Origin: DASYRX01 sp036003845
Lineage (GTDB): Bacteria > Gemmatimonadota > Gemmatimonadetes > Gemmatimonadales > Gemmatimonadaceae
Assembly: GCA_036003845.1 (NCBI GenBank)
Contig: DASYRX010000120.1
Span: forward strand, 1-18,531
Direction of reading: 5' to 3'
Length of the DNA: 18,531 bases
How positions within the stretch are numbered: position 1 is the first letter of the stretch; every line of letters begins with the position of its first letter. The notes under the pieces are model-generated. The model saw nothing but the letters and a program-made list of their open reading frames with translations, had not been told where the DNA came from and searched no databases. Both the position numbers and the translations under genes were made by a program. This document shows, piece after piece, positions 7,105 to 15,443 of this stretch.

Positions 7105-8577
7105 GTGGCGCACGCGCCTGCGGCTCACAATTCGCACAAGACGTCCGCCGCGGACGACGAGCACCACGGCGAACGGCACGACCCCGAGCGGATGCTCGAG
7201 CAGCATCACCAGCAGATGCTCTGGGTACCGCTGCTCGTTGCGGTGCTCGGAGCGTGGCTGATCAGCAGTCCGTTCGTCCTCGGCTATACCAATACGGGTC
7301 TGGCCGGGCCGGACGTCACGCGCATAACGACGGTGCGCGATCTCCCGTCGATCGCGTCGCGTGGCGCGGCGATGATGTGGAGCGACATCGTGAGCGGTGC
7401 GGCGCTCATCCTGCTGTCGTTTCTCTGGCTGATTAAAGCGCGGCGCCTCTGGGCGCCGTGGGCGGCGTCGTTCGTCGGCGTCTGGCTTCTTTTCGCGCCG
7501 CTCGTTTTCTGGGCGCCGACCGCCGGCGTGTATGGGAACGACACGCTGATCGGCGTGCTAGTCATCGCACTGACGGTGCTCATCCCCGGGATGCCGGGGA
7601 TGATGCTGATGATGCAGCCGGGGCCCGAAGTCCCGCCTGGCTGGTCGTACAACCCCTCGGCCTGGCTCCAGCGCGCACCGATCATCGCGTTAGGCTGGAT
7701 CGGCGTCTTCCTCTCGCGCCACTTGGCCGCGTATCAGCTTGGATACGTCGACGTCGCGTGGGATCCGATCTTCCGCAACCAGACGATGCGGATCCTCGAT
7801 TCCGACGTCTCGCGTGCGTGGCCGATCTCGGACGCGGGACTCGGCACGGTCGCGTACGCGATCGAAGCGCTCATGGGCTACATGGGCGGCTCAGATCGTT
7901 GGCGCACCATGCCGTGGATGGTGACATTCTTCGGGATCCTCGTCATCCCGTTAGGCGCGGTCAGCATCTTCCTCGTCATCATGCAACCTGTGGCAGTTGG
8001 GGCTTGGTGCACTCTGTGCCTTGTCACGGCGCTGGCCATGCTGATCATGATTCCGCTTACGCTGGACGAGGTCGTGGCCATGCTTCAGTTCCTCGCGCGC
8101 AGCCGGCGAGAGGGGAAGTCGCTCTGGCGCACATTTTGGATGGGCGGCACCGTCGAGGGGGGCGCGAAGGACGAGAGAACGCCGCGATTCACGGCACCAC
8201 TCAAAAAATCCGGGCCAGCCATGGTGTGGGGCGTATCGGTACCTTGGACACTCGCGCTAAGCGCGGCACTGGGCATCGCAGTGATGGCCCTCCCTGCGTT
8301 GCTTGGGACTCCGCGTGCGGCGGCGACCAGCCACTACATCGGCGGCGCGCTTGTGACGACGGTGGCCGTGATCGCGATGGCCGAGGTGGGTCGAGCGCTG
8401 CGGTTCGTCAATGTACTGCTCGGAGCGTGGATTGCCGTTGCAGCGTGGACGTTAGGCGCTGTGAGCGGTGCCGCGCGCTGGATTGGGCTGGCTGCCGGTA
8501 TCGCTGTGATTGTCGTGAGTATTCCGCGCGGCGCAGTTCGCGAAGTCTACGGCCGCTGGCAGCGCGCGGTGACCTGA
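7105..8577 (+). CDS. SPW-repeat / vitamin K epoxide reductase-like membrane protein
   Basis: A 490-residue polytopic membrane protein. The His/Glu-rich cytoplasmic head (residues 1-38) is followed by SPW-type hydrophobic repeats (ISSPFVLG around 54, FAPLVFWAP around 130), then a VKOR-like helical domain with the conserved-looking LDSDVSRAWPISDAGLG. The redox pair C302-T-L-C305 sits at the start of a membrane helix, as in VKOR, with more hydrophobic segments to the end. These are the only two cysteines in the protein, so the shuttle pair that classic bacterial VKORs carry in the first periplasmic loop is missing. It may therefore work with an external thiol partner or do different chemistry. 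The GTG start follows the epimerase stop by one base, with GGAG at 7091-7094. Confidence 0.82.
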   Translation: MAHAPAAHNSHKTSAADDEHHGERHDPERMLEQHHQQMLWVPLLVAVLGAWLISSPFVLGYTNTGLAGPDVTRITTVRDLPSIASRGAAMMWSDIVSGAALILLSFLWLIKARRLWAPWAASFVGVWLLFAPLVFWAPTAGVYGNDTLIGVLVIALTVLIPGMPGMMLMMQPGPEVPPGWSYNPSAWLQRAPIIALGWIGVFLSRHLAAYQLGYVDVAWDPIFRNQTMRILDSDVSRAWPISDAGLGTVAYAIEALMGYMGGSDRWRTMPWMVTFFGILVIPLGAVSIFLVIMQPVAVGAWCTLCLVTALAMLIMIPLTLDEVVAMLQFLARSRREGKSLWRTFWMGGTVEGGAKDERTPRFTAPLKKSGPAMVWGVSVPWTLALSAALGIAVMALPALLGTPRAAATSHYIGGALVTTVAVIAMAEVGRALRFVNVLLGAWIAVAAWTLGAVSGAARWIGLAAGIAVIVVSIPRGAVREVYGRWQRAVT

Positions 8578-8614
8578 GAGCTATTGATCAAGTACCGCGC
8601 CATCCGGCTACACC

Positions 8615-9076
8615 CTACTGCTTGCCCCTACCCATCATTGCGCGGTGCATGTCCATCAGGCGCATCACGCGCGCGTGGTGAGCAGGCATCATCTGGCTGA
8701 TCTCATTCGCGTTCAGCTCCGGCATCCGCGTTAGGTCGTTACGCAGCGAATCGACCGTGGCCTGCCAACGCGCGTCGGGCTGCATGTTCATCCTGCCCAT
8801 GTCGCTGTTGAACTGCGAGATCATGTTCGCGACCATCATCCGATGCATGGGAAGCATCTTCATCAAGCTGTCCGCGCTCACGCCTTCCATCATCGACATA
8901 TGCGACTGCATCTGATTCATCATGGACGTGTCTCCCATCGCCATCCCAGGCATGCCAGCCATGCCGGTATCACCACCCATGGGGCTGTCTTTTGCAGCGT
9001 CCGTTTCACCAGGCCTGCCGCACGCCGCCAGGCTCAGCGCGACGCCCAGAAATAATTGAACCGTTCGCATGCTCAT
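8615..9076 (-). CDS. Methionine-rich periplasmic lipoprotein (copper-binding candidate)
   Basis: A 153-residue product. The start at 9076 is chosen because AAGGAG (9085-9090) precedes it by eight bases, its ATG overlaps the cusA stop (ATGA), and a signal peptide with lipobox LAAC follows; the open frame extends further upstream only by chance inside cusA. About 30 residues (20%) are Met, first in a Gly/Met linker (MAGMPGMAMGD) and then along amphipathic helices with His (MMPAHHARVMRLMDMHRAMM). Such Met/His surfaces bind Cu(I) and Ag(I). As the last gene of the cus cluster it probably hands metal to CusB/CusA or buffers it at the membrane. I do not know a named family. No terminator is seen in the 37 bp before the converging gene. 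Confidence 0.82.
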   Translation of the reverse strand: MSMRTVQLFLGVALSLAACGRPGETDAAKDSPMGGDTGMAGMPGMAMGDTSMMNQMQSHMSMMEGVSADSLMKMLPMHRMMVANMISQFNSDMGRMNMQPDARWQATVDSLRNDLTRMPELNANEISQMMPAHHARVMRLMDMHRAMMGRGKQ

Positions 9077-12000
9077 GTTGCTCGCTCCTTTGAGTTGCGG
9101 GTCTGTCTCTCTCTCCACAGCGAGTAAATGGCCGGGATTACAACGAGGGTAAGTACGGTTGAGGACACCATGCCGCCGACCATCGGTGTCGCGATGCGTT
9201 TCATGACATCGGCGCCGGTCCCCTGACTCCACAAGATCGGCAAGAGTCCCGCCATGATCGCGGTGACGGTCATCATCTTCGGCCGCACCCGCTCCACTGC
9301 GCCGTGCTCGACCGCAGCATCGACATCGCTGCGTGAGCGCATGCGACCATTAGAGAGGCCAGCACCATAGGCTTGGTCGAGGTAGATCAGCATAACGACG
9401 CCGGTCTCTGCAGCCACGCCGGCCAACGCGATGAAGCCCATCGCGGCCGCCACGCTCATGTTGTAATCGAGCGTCCACATCAGCCAGATCCCGCCGACGA
9501 GCGCGAATGGCAGCGACAGCATAACGAGAGCGCTCTCAGTCACGCTTTTGAAGTTGAAGTACAGCAGCAAGAAGATGATGGCTAGCGTGATCGGAACGAC
9601 GACGCGGAGCTTGCGACCTGCGCGCTGCATCGCCTCGAACTGCCCGGACCACTCCAGACGGTAGCCGGTTGGAAGCGTTAGGCGCTCGTCGAGGAGCCGC
9701 CGGGCGTCGGCGACATAGCTGCCGACGTCTCTGCCGCGCACATCGACGTACACCACATTGTTGAGATATGCGTCTTCGGACTTGATGAGCGTCGAGCCGG
9801 CACGCACCGCGATGCGGGCGAGCTCACCCAGCGCGACCTGTGCGCCGGACGGCGTGGCGACGAGCACACTACGGATCATCTGCGGGTCGTCACGCAGTTC
9901 GCGCGGGTAGCGCACGAGGACGCTGTAGCGCTCGCGCCCTTCGATCACCTGCCCGGCGGGCATTCCGCCGACGGCGCCCATGACTGCCATCTGCACAGCG
10001 TCAATCGTTAGGCCGTGGCGCGACGCGGCGGCGCGATCCACGTCAACGTCCAGATACCGCCCACCCACGACCCGTTCGGCGAAGACGGAGCTCGTGCCCG
10101 GCACTTGCGGCAGGAGTGCCTCGATCTGCTTGCCGATGCGGTCCAGTGTCACGAGATCGGGACCGAAGATCTTGATCCCCACAGGAGTTTTGATTCCGGT
10201 GGCGAGCATATCGAGACGGTTCTTGATCGGCATGCTCCACATGTTCGCGACGCCCGGCGTCCTAACGACAGAGTTCATTTCGGCGACCAGCGAATCGTAC
10301 GTCACGCCGGGCCGCCACTGTTCCTCCGGCTTCAGAATGGCGATCGTCTCGATCATCGACATAGGGGCCATATCGGTTGCAGTTTCAGCGCGGCCGATCT
10401 TGCCGAGCACCGTCGCGACTTCGGGCAGCCGCGCCAGCGCCTGGTCGCGCTGCTGCAGGATTTCTTTCGCCTGTTGACTCCCCACACCTGGGAACAGCGA
10501 TGGCATGTCCATCACGCTCCCTTCGTTGAGCGGCGGCATGAACTCGCTGCCTAACCGTGTCCACGGAAGGATCGTGATGAGGAGTATTGCGACCGCCGCG
10601 AGGATCGTCGGCCAGCGGTGCTTGAGCACGAAACCAATGACCGGTCGATAGACGCGGATGAGGAAACGGTTGACCGCGTTCGCGGCCTCCGGGCGTACGC
10701 GTCCGCGAATGAAGAGACCCATCATCACCGGCACGAGCGTGATGGAGAGCAAGGACGCGCCGCCCATCGCCAGCGTCTTCGTCCACGCGAGCGGCTTGAA
10801 CAGGCGCCCCTCCTGCGACTCCAGCGCAAAGACGGGGAGGAACGATAGAGTGATGATCAATAGCGATACGAACAGCGCAGGCCCGACCTCTTTCGAGGCC
10901 TCCACCACAATCTGCCAGCGTCGCGCAGCGGGAAGGCTCTGACCTCTGACCTCTGACCTCTGACCCGCAGTCTCCCGCTCAATGTGCTTGTGCAGGTTTT
11001 CCACCATCACGATCGCAGCGTCGATCATGGCACCGATCGCGATAGCGATGCCGCCTAACGACATGATGTTGGCGTTGAGCCCGAGGATGCGCATCCCGAT
11101 GAACGCCATCAGGATCCCGAGCGGCAACGTCAGCACGGCGACGAGCGCACTCTGCGCGTGCAGCAAGAAGAGGATGGCTACCGCTGCGACGATGATCGAT
11201 TCTTCCACGAGCTTTTCGCGCAGCGTGGCGATCGCGCGCCGGATCAGCCCCGAGCGGTCGTATCCCATCACGAAAGTCACCCCGCCGGGAAGCGCCGCCT
11301 CTAGCTCCGCCATTTTTCCTTTCACGCGCTCGATAACGGCCAGTGGATTCTCACCGTAGCGCATGACCACAAACCCGGTGACGACTTCGCCGCGACCGCT
11401 CAGCTCCGCGATTCCGCGCCGGATCTCGGGTCCGATCTGCACATTGGCAACATCGCCGACGGTGATCGGCGCGCCGCCGGAGCCCGTGCCTAACGAGGCG
11501 GACCGAATGTCGTCGAGACTCCCGAAGCGCCCACGACCGCGCACGACGTATTCGCTGCCGCCGGCTTCCATCACCCGTCCGCCGACATCGCGATTCGAGG
11601 CTTCGAGAACCTCGACCACCTTCTCAATGGATACGTTGTACGCGAGCAGCTTCGCCGGGTCGACCTCGATCTGGTACTGCTTCTCGAAGCCGCCGAGAGA
11701 CGCGATCTCAGCAACACCGGGAACGGCGGTAAGCGCCGGGCGCACTGTCCAGTCCTGCAGGCTCCGCAGCTCGGCGAGGTTGAGCCGGCCGCTAGTGTCG
11801 GCGAGGATATACTGCATCACCCACCCCACGCCGGTCGCGTCGGGGCCCAGCACGGGCATCGCGCCGTTAGGTAGGCGCTCACGAACGCCGTTGAGGTATT
11901 CGAGGACGCGGCTGCGCGCCCAGTACAAGTCCGTGCCGTCCTCGAAGACTACAAAGACGGCGGAGAGGCCGAACTGGGTCATCCCGCGCACGACTTTGGT

Positions 12001-12234
12001 GCGCGGCACCTTGAGCATCTCTGTCGAAAGCGGGTACGTCACCTGATCCTCAACAAGCTGCGGCGCCTGGCCGGGCCATTCGGTCATGACGATGACCTGC
12101 GCATCGGACAGGTCCGGGATCGCGTCAACCGGCGTCGTGAGCATCGCCCAGACGCCGCCTAACGATATTGCTGCTGTCGCGAGGAGCACGAGAAACTTGT
12201 GGCTCACGGACCACTCGATGATTCGCTTCAGCAT
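9073..12234 (-). CDS. cusA: CusA/SilA-type Cu(I)/Ag(I) RND efflux pump
   Basis: Inner-membrane proton-driven trimeric pump of the heavy-metal RND family, 1053 residues (typical). Asp405 and Glu412 in DAAIVMVEN match the proton-relay region and even the numbering of E. coli CusA. From my memory of that protein, the three substrate methionines are all present: Met577 (SVMDMPS), Met627 (APMSMIET) and Met676 (NRLDMLATGIK). This points to monovalent Cu/Ag and not Zn/Co export. The cytoplasmic loop just after Glu412 contains a translated GGTCAGA heptad repeat (GQRSEVRGQS) where homologs have an ordinary polar linker. The ATG lies three bases after the cusB stop; its own stop overlaps the lipoprotein gene. 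The frame is intact. Confidence 0.94.
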   Translation of the reverse strand: MLKRIIEWSVSHKFLVLLATAAISLGGVWAMLTTPVDAIPDLSDAQVIVMTEWPGQAPQLVEDQVTYPLSTEMLKVPRTKVVRGMTQFGLSAVFVVFEDGTDLYWARSRVLEYLNGVRERLPNGAMPVLGPDATGVGWVMQYILADTSGRLNLAELRSLQDWTVRPALTAVPGVAEIASLGGFEKQYQIEVDPAKLLAYNVSIEKVVEVLEASNRDVGGRVMEAGGSEYVVRGRGRFGSLDDIRSASLGTGSGGAPITVGDVANVQIGPEIRRGIAELSGRGEVVTGFVVMRYGENPLAVIERVKGKMAELEAALPGGVTFVMGYDRSGLIRRAIATLREKLVEESIIVAAVAILFLLHAQSALVAVLTLPLGILMAFIGMRILGLNANIMSLGGIAIAIGAMIDAAIVMVENLHKHIERETAGQRSEVRGQSLPAARRWQIVVEASKEVGPALFVSLLIITLSFLPVFALESQEGRLFKPLAWTKTLAMGGASLLSITLVPVMMGLFIRGRVRPEAANAVNRFLIRVYRPVIGFVLKHRWPTILAAVAILLITILPWTRLGSEFMPPLNEGSVMDMPSLFPGVGSQQAKEILQQRDQALARLPEVATVLGKIGRAETATDMAPMSMIETIAILKPEEQWRPGVTYDSLVAEMNSVVRTPGVANMWSMPIKNRLDMLATGIKTPVGIKIFGPDLVTLDRIGKQIEALLPQVPGTSSVFAERVVGGRYLDVDVDRAAASRHGLTIDAVQMAVMGAVGGMPAGQVIEGRERYSVLVRYPRELRDDPQMIRSVLVATPSGAQVALGELARIAVRAGSTLIKSEDAYLNNVVYVDVRGRDVGSYVADARRLLDERLTLPTGYRLEWSGQFEAMQRAGRKLRVVVPITLAIIFLLLYFNFKSVTESALVMLSLPFALVGGIWLMWTLDYNMSVAAAMGFIALAGVAAETGVVMLIYLDQAYGAGLSNGRMRSRSDVDAAVEHGAVERVRPKMMTVTAIMAGLLPILWSQGTGADVMKRIATPMVGGMVSSTVLTLVVIPAIYSLWRERQTRNSKERAT
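9085..9090 (-). promoter_or_regulatory. Ribosome binding site for the Met-rich lipoprotein
   Basis: AAGGAG on the minus strand lies within the 3' end of cusA, eight bases before ATG 9076. It fixes that start and implies coupled translation with cusA. Confidence 0.75.
10937..10964 (-). repeat. GGTCAGA heptad tandem repeat inside cusA
   Basis: Four perfect CTCTGAC units on the plus strand, read GTCAGAG on the coding minus strand. It encodes RSEVRGQ in the loop after the fourth membrane helix of CusA. Unit and coding sense match the array at 1734-1797. Confidence 0.95.
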
Positions 12235-12237
12235 GGG

Positions 12238-13500
12238 CTATTTCCCCGGGGACTTCGGCCGCGGCGCGGTCGGCATCCCCTTCATGTCGGCACCCTTCAT
12301 CTCCATGCCCGGCATGTCCGACATGCCGCGGTCGCCGCCTTGCCGCATCATCGACCGCATCACTTCGCCGAGGTTGGACTCGGACTCGAGCAGGAACTGC
12401 GCCGATGTCACGACGCGTTGTCCCGGCTCCACGCCTGTGAGCACCTCCGTGTAATCGCCGCTCGCGCGGCCGATCTCGATGTCGTGCGGCATGAGCCGGC
12501 CGCCACCCATGTCCACGAAGACGAGTGTCCGCTGACCCGTCTGCACGACCGCGGACGACGGCACGGTGAGCGCACTTCGCGCCGGCGTGAGCAGACGCAC
12601 CGTCGCGTACATCCCGGGCATCAAGACGCGGCCGGCGTTAGGCACCGTCACCCGTGCGCGTACGCTGCGCGACACGGAGTCGAGCATGGGATACACATAC
12701 TCCACCCGACCTTCGAAGAGTCGGCCCGGGAGCCCCGCAATCTCCAACGCCGCCGCGGCACCGCGTCGCACGAGTGTGGCGTCGGTCTCGCGCAACTGCA
12801 CATCGACCCAGACGCGGCTAAGATCAGCGATCGTATACAGAGTCATGCCGGCATCCACGGCCTGGCCCGCGGTGACCTGCTTCTCCAGGACCACGCCCGA
12901 CGCTGGCGCGTATAAGGTCAGTGTCCGCCTAACGGCACCTGTGCGAAGAATGTCTTCGACCTGCGCCTCGGAAATGTCCCACAAGAGCAGGCGGCGCTTC
13001 GCGGCAGCTAACAAGTCCGTACTGGACGACGGAATCCCCGGCACCGCACTCTCGCCGATTGTGCGCTCGAGCCGCCGCGCTAACAACAGCTCCTCCTGAG
13101 CGGCGACCAGCTCCGGAGAATAGATCTCGAGGAGCGGCTGACCACGGCGCACAGCCTGACCAGTGAAGTTCACATGCAACCGTTCGACAAAGCCGGCGAA
13201 CTTTGGCGCCACCTTCGTCATGCGTGTCTCATCGAGCGTCACAACGCCCGTTGTACGCGCCGCCGCGGTGAGCATGCGATCTTCCACCGTCCCGAACGTC
13301 ACGCCGAACTGAGCGATCTGCGCCGCAGTGAGCTGCGCCGAGCCGTCAGAGCTCATGTCCATTGCCGGCATGTCATTCATCGCCTGCGGCTTCGCATCTC
13401 GGCCGTCATCGCGCGAGGCCACGATCGCCCAGATCGCCGCCGTGGCGGCGACAAGCGTGATCGCCACAATCCACGTTATGCGCGCGTGTGGAGTTGTCAT
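12238..13500 (-). CDS. cusB: CusB-type membrane fusion protein
   Basis: Periplasmic adaptor linking CusA to the outer-membrane channel, 420 residues. It has an N-terminal membrane anchor (about 8-27) and a Met-rich stretch at 41-49 (MNDMPAMDM). The barrel-sandwich/lipoyl halves are around 88-125 and 195-225 (APKFAGFVERLHV, APASGVVLEKQV), with a helical hairpin between them; the beta-barrel and membrane-proximal domains lead to TVPSSAVVQTG and beyond. A second Met-rich tail lies at about 385-415 (MSDMPGMEMKGADMKGM). In E. coli CusB an N-terminal Met triad receives Cu(I) from CusF; there is no cusF here, so the Met-rich ends or the adjacent lipoprotein may do that job. Its ATG overlaps the cusC stop (ATGA), and TAG is three bases before cusA. 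Confidence 0.92.
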   Translation of the reverse strand: MTTPHARITWIVAITLVAATAAIWAIVASRDDGRDAKPQAMNDMPAMDMSSDGSAQLTAAQIAQFGVTFGTVEDRMLTAAARTTGVVTLDETRMTKVAPKFAGFVERLHVNFTGQAVRRGQPLLEIYSPELVAAQEELLLARRLERTIGESAVPGIPSSSTDLLAAAKRRLLLWDISEAQVEDILRTGAVRRTLTLYAPASGVVLEKQVTAGQAVDAGMTLYTIADLSRVWVDVQLRETDATLVRRGAAAALEIAGLPGRLFEGRVEYVYPMLDSVSRSVRARVTVPNAGRVLMPGMYATVRLLTPARSALTVPSSAVVQTGQRTLVFVDMGGGRLMPHDIEIGRASGDYTEVLTGVEPGQRVVTSAQFLLESESNLGEVMRSMMRQGGDRGMSDMPGMEMKGADMKGMPTAPRPKSPGK

Positions 13501-14870
13501 CGAAGGATCTCCTCTCCGACCACTTGCTCCAGCTCCGCGAGCGTCTTCGCGAAGCTGGTCAAAGTGCGGAAGTACGCCGTTTCGTAATTGAATAGGGTGG
13601 TTTGTGCGTCGAGCAGCGACAGGAAATCGGATCGCGCGACCTGATAGTTAGCGACGGCTGACTCGAGTGTCGCGCGCCCTTGGGGAATGATCGCCTTGAC
13701 GTACAGCGCGAGCTGCGCGCGGTCGCGCTCCAGCTCGGCGTAGAGCCGAGCCACGTCGCCGCGGATCTCATTCAGCAGCGCATGATGCTCAGCGCCTAAC
13801 GCGGATAACTCATCGCGTGCCTCGGCCAGGAGTTGGTTTTGCTTGCTGCGGCGCTGAATGGGGATCGGCAGCGAAAGGATCGCGGTGATCATGTCTGGTA
13901 GGCCGGGGCGCTGACCGTACTGCAGCGACACGTCGAAATCAGGGAGCTGTTCGTAGCGCGCCAGCTCGACGCTCGCAGTTTGCGCTGCGATCATCGCCTC
14001 GTGGGCACGCAGAACGGGACTTCTCTCAACGGCGCGTGATTGGAGTGCGCCGAGAGGCGGCAGCGGTGAGTCAGCGGCGCGGCTTCCCAGGCTGCCAGAT
14101 TCGAAGCGGATCTTCGCAGCTGAATCGGACACGGCAGCGCGCGCGATACGCTCCGGTATCAGCGTGCTGTCGAGCGGCGTATCTGCTGGCAAGTCGAGCA
14201 AGACATTGAGCGCCGCCAGAGCGGCTCGGCGGTCTTCCAGCAGCGCAACTGCTTCTTCGCCGAGTCGCGCGGCTTCTACGCGCGCGCGCAGGACGTCGGG
14301 CTGCGCGCCGTTGCCAACTGAGTAGCGCACCTCGGCGGCTTTGATAACGTCCAGCAAGACCAGGCGGCTGCGCTCGATGATCTGCAGCGCTCGATCGGCA
14401 TAGGCGATGTCGTAGTATGCGCGCCTAACGTCGCGGCCGACCTCCAGCCGAGCGGCATCCACGTCCGCGCGTGCTGCGTCGACTTCACGCTCGGCGGAGC
14501 GGCGGCCCAGCGAGAGCTTGCCGGGATAAGGGAGCGTCTGTTCCACGCCGATCATGCGCATCGTCATCGGGTCTGGTCCACCTCTCGTAGTCACCGGCGA
14601 TCCGTGCCCGCTTGGAGCGCTGGTCCTCTCGCTTGTAATGGGGAAGTTTTGAATGCCCGCCATGAGCCTCGGATCCGGACGCGCTCCGGCCGGACCGATG
14701 CGCGCTCGCGCCGCGTCGACGCGATGTTGCGCCGCCCGTAAGCGGGGATTCACCGCCACGGCACGGGCCACCAGCGAATGGATGGTTATTGTCTGAGCGC
14801 CCGCCCCAACGGGGAGCAGCGCCGCAGCGATCATTGTGATCGCTGCCATCTGACGAAAGGAGAATGACAT
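13497..14870 (-). CDS. cusC: CusC/TolC-type outer membrane efflux protein
   Basis: Outer-membrane factor of the tripartite copper pump. The start is placed at ATG 14870 because a signal peptide begins there (MSFSFRQM, hydrophobic core, AGAQ), giving 457 residues. The frame stays open to a GTG at 14945, but that 25-residue extension would bury the signal, and the GTG is formed by an octamer motif. Two OEP repeats are visible: one with HRVDAARARIGPAG and YDIAYADRALQII, the other with ALQSRAVERSPVLRAHEAMI and a C-terminal YQVARSDFLSLLDAQTTLFNYE, typical of the family. There is no lipobox, unlike E. coli CusC. The ribosome site GAGGA lies only about two to three bases from ATG. First gene of a tight cusCBA-lipoprotein cluster. 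Confidence 0.9.
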   Translation of the reverse strand: MSFSFRQMAAITMIAAALLPVGAGAQTITIHSLVARAVAVNPRLRAAQHRVDAARARIGPAGARPDPRLMAGIQNFPITSERTSAPSGHGSPVTTRGGPDPMTMRMIGVEQTLPYPGKLSLGRRSAEREVDAARADVDAARLEVGRDVRRAYYDIAYADRALQIIERSRLVLLDVIKAAEVRYSVGNGAQPDVLRARVEAARLGEEAVALLEDRRAALAALNVLLDLPADTPLDSTLIPERIARAAVSDSAAKIRFESGSLGSRAADSPLPPLGALQSRAVERSPVLRAHEAMIAAQTASVELARYEQLPDFDVSLQYGQRPGLPDMITAILSLPIPIQRRSKQNQLLAEARDELSALGAEHHALLNEIRGDVARLYAELERDRAQLALYVKAIIPQGRATLESAVANYQVARSDFLSLLDAQTTLFNYETAYFRTLTSFAKTLAELEQVVGEEILR

Positions 14871-14995
14871 GGTCCTCGACCGGTCCAGGGTGTGCCATCC
14901 GACGACGGCTAACGCTGCGGCTTCGTCGATGGCGACGTTAGGCACCGCCCGCGATGATACGAGGGCGTGGTTTACCTAACGAGTTTTGTCCTGGG

Positions 14996-15400
14996 TTACG
15001 CCCGAGGAGGGGGAGGGTCCGGCGTATGAGGGACGGAGCGTGGCCCGGCGAGTGCGCGTGGCACGACAGCACCGACAACTGCGGTCGCCAGCGTCATGGT
15101 TACCGCAGGAACAGCGATCGCCACGGGGGCGCATGCCTCCATGTCATGGCAATCGCGGGGCGGGCTCCAGGGGAAGGAGCATCCCGGCTCACTGTCGAAG
15201 CGCGATGGGTTCTCGCCCGGCTGCGGCTGCGCCGGCATCATGTCCAAACCGGTCATGTCCATGCCGGCCATGTGCATTCCCGCCATCGTCGCCGCGTCAC
15301 CACCGCCGGGCATTGCGCACGCGACCGCACTCCCGAGGAGCGTGGACTCGAGCGACAAGGCTAGCGTCAGGACGGCCGCAACGCGGCGCAGGACGGTCAT
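14996..15400 (-). CDS. Exported Met/His/Cys-rich small protein (copper-binding candidate)
   Basis: A 134-residue product from ATG 15400, the start of a clear signal segment (basic VLRR, then a hydrophobic run to about 27). The frame extends upstream without stops, but only with Arg/Ser-rich shadow sequence. The mature part opens with C28, then a Met/His ladder at 38-55 (MAGMHMAGMDMTGLDMM), a Pro-rich linker, three more cysteines C74, C84 and C90 (one as CHDMEAC), a possible membrane helix at 91-113 and a Pro-rich tail. The Met/His spacing and the cysteines suggest a periplasmic or membrane-tethered copper ligand. I do not recognise a family. No Shine-Dalgarno sequence is visible, so a very short leader is possible; a 12-bp palindrome lies 32 bases upstream. 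It sits between the DUF4198 gene and cusC on the same strand. Confidence 0.68.
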   Translation of the reverse strand: MTVLRRVAAVLTLALSLESTLLGSAVACAMPGGGDAATMAGMHMAGMDMTGLDMMPAQPQPGENPSRFDSEPGCSFPWSPPRDCHDMEACAPVAIAVPAVTMTLATAVVGAVVPRALAGPRSVPHTPDPPPPRA

Positions 15401-15431
15401 GGCTTGATGCAATCTATCACGTCGACGAATA

Positions 15432-15443
15432 CCTGACGTCAGG
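15432..15443. promoter_or_regulatory. Perfect palindrome, candidate operator
   Basis: CCTGACGTCAGG is a perfect 12-bp palindrome 32 bases upstream of ATG 15400. A related inverted repeat CCCTG-T-CAGGG lies at 15479-15489, about 46 bp away centre to centre, so half-site CCTGA/TCAGG recurs. On the minus strand CTGACG overlaps where a -35 could sit, with a weak GATAGA about 18 bases downstream. It matches no copper-regulator operator I know. Confidence 0.35.

Noticed and set aside
8578..8614. Terminator between converging genes
   Set aside because: No stem of more than a few base pairs and no T tract is visible in these 37 bases.
7458..8681. Long plus-strand frame overlapping the SPW/VKOR-like gene
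   Set aside because: It is an Arg/Ala/Gly/His-rich shadow of a real membrane protein gene in a GC-rich genome, without domain features or its own ribosome site.
9980..12046. Several plus-strand open frames opposite cusA
   Set aside because: Composition is Arg/Ser/Thr/Pro-rich and tracks third-position GC of cusA. The cusA reading has catalytic residues and full family length.
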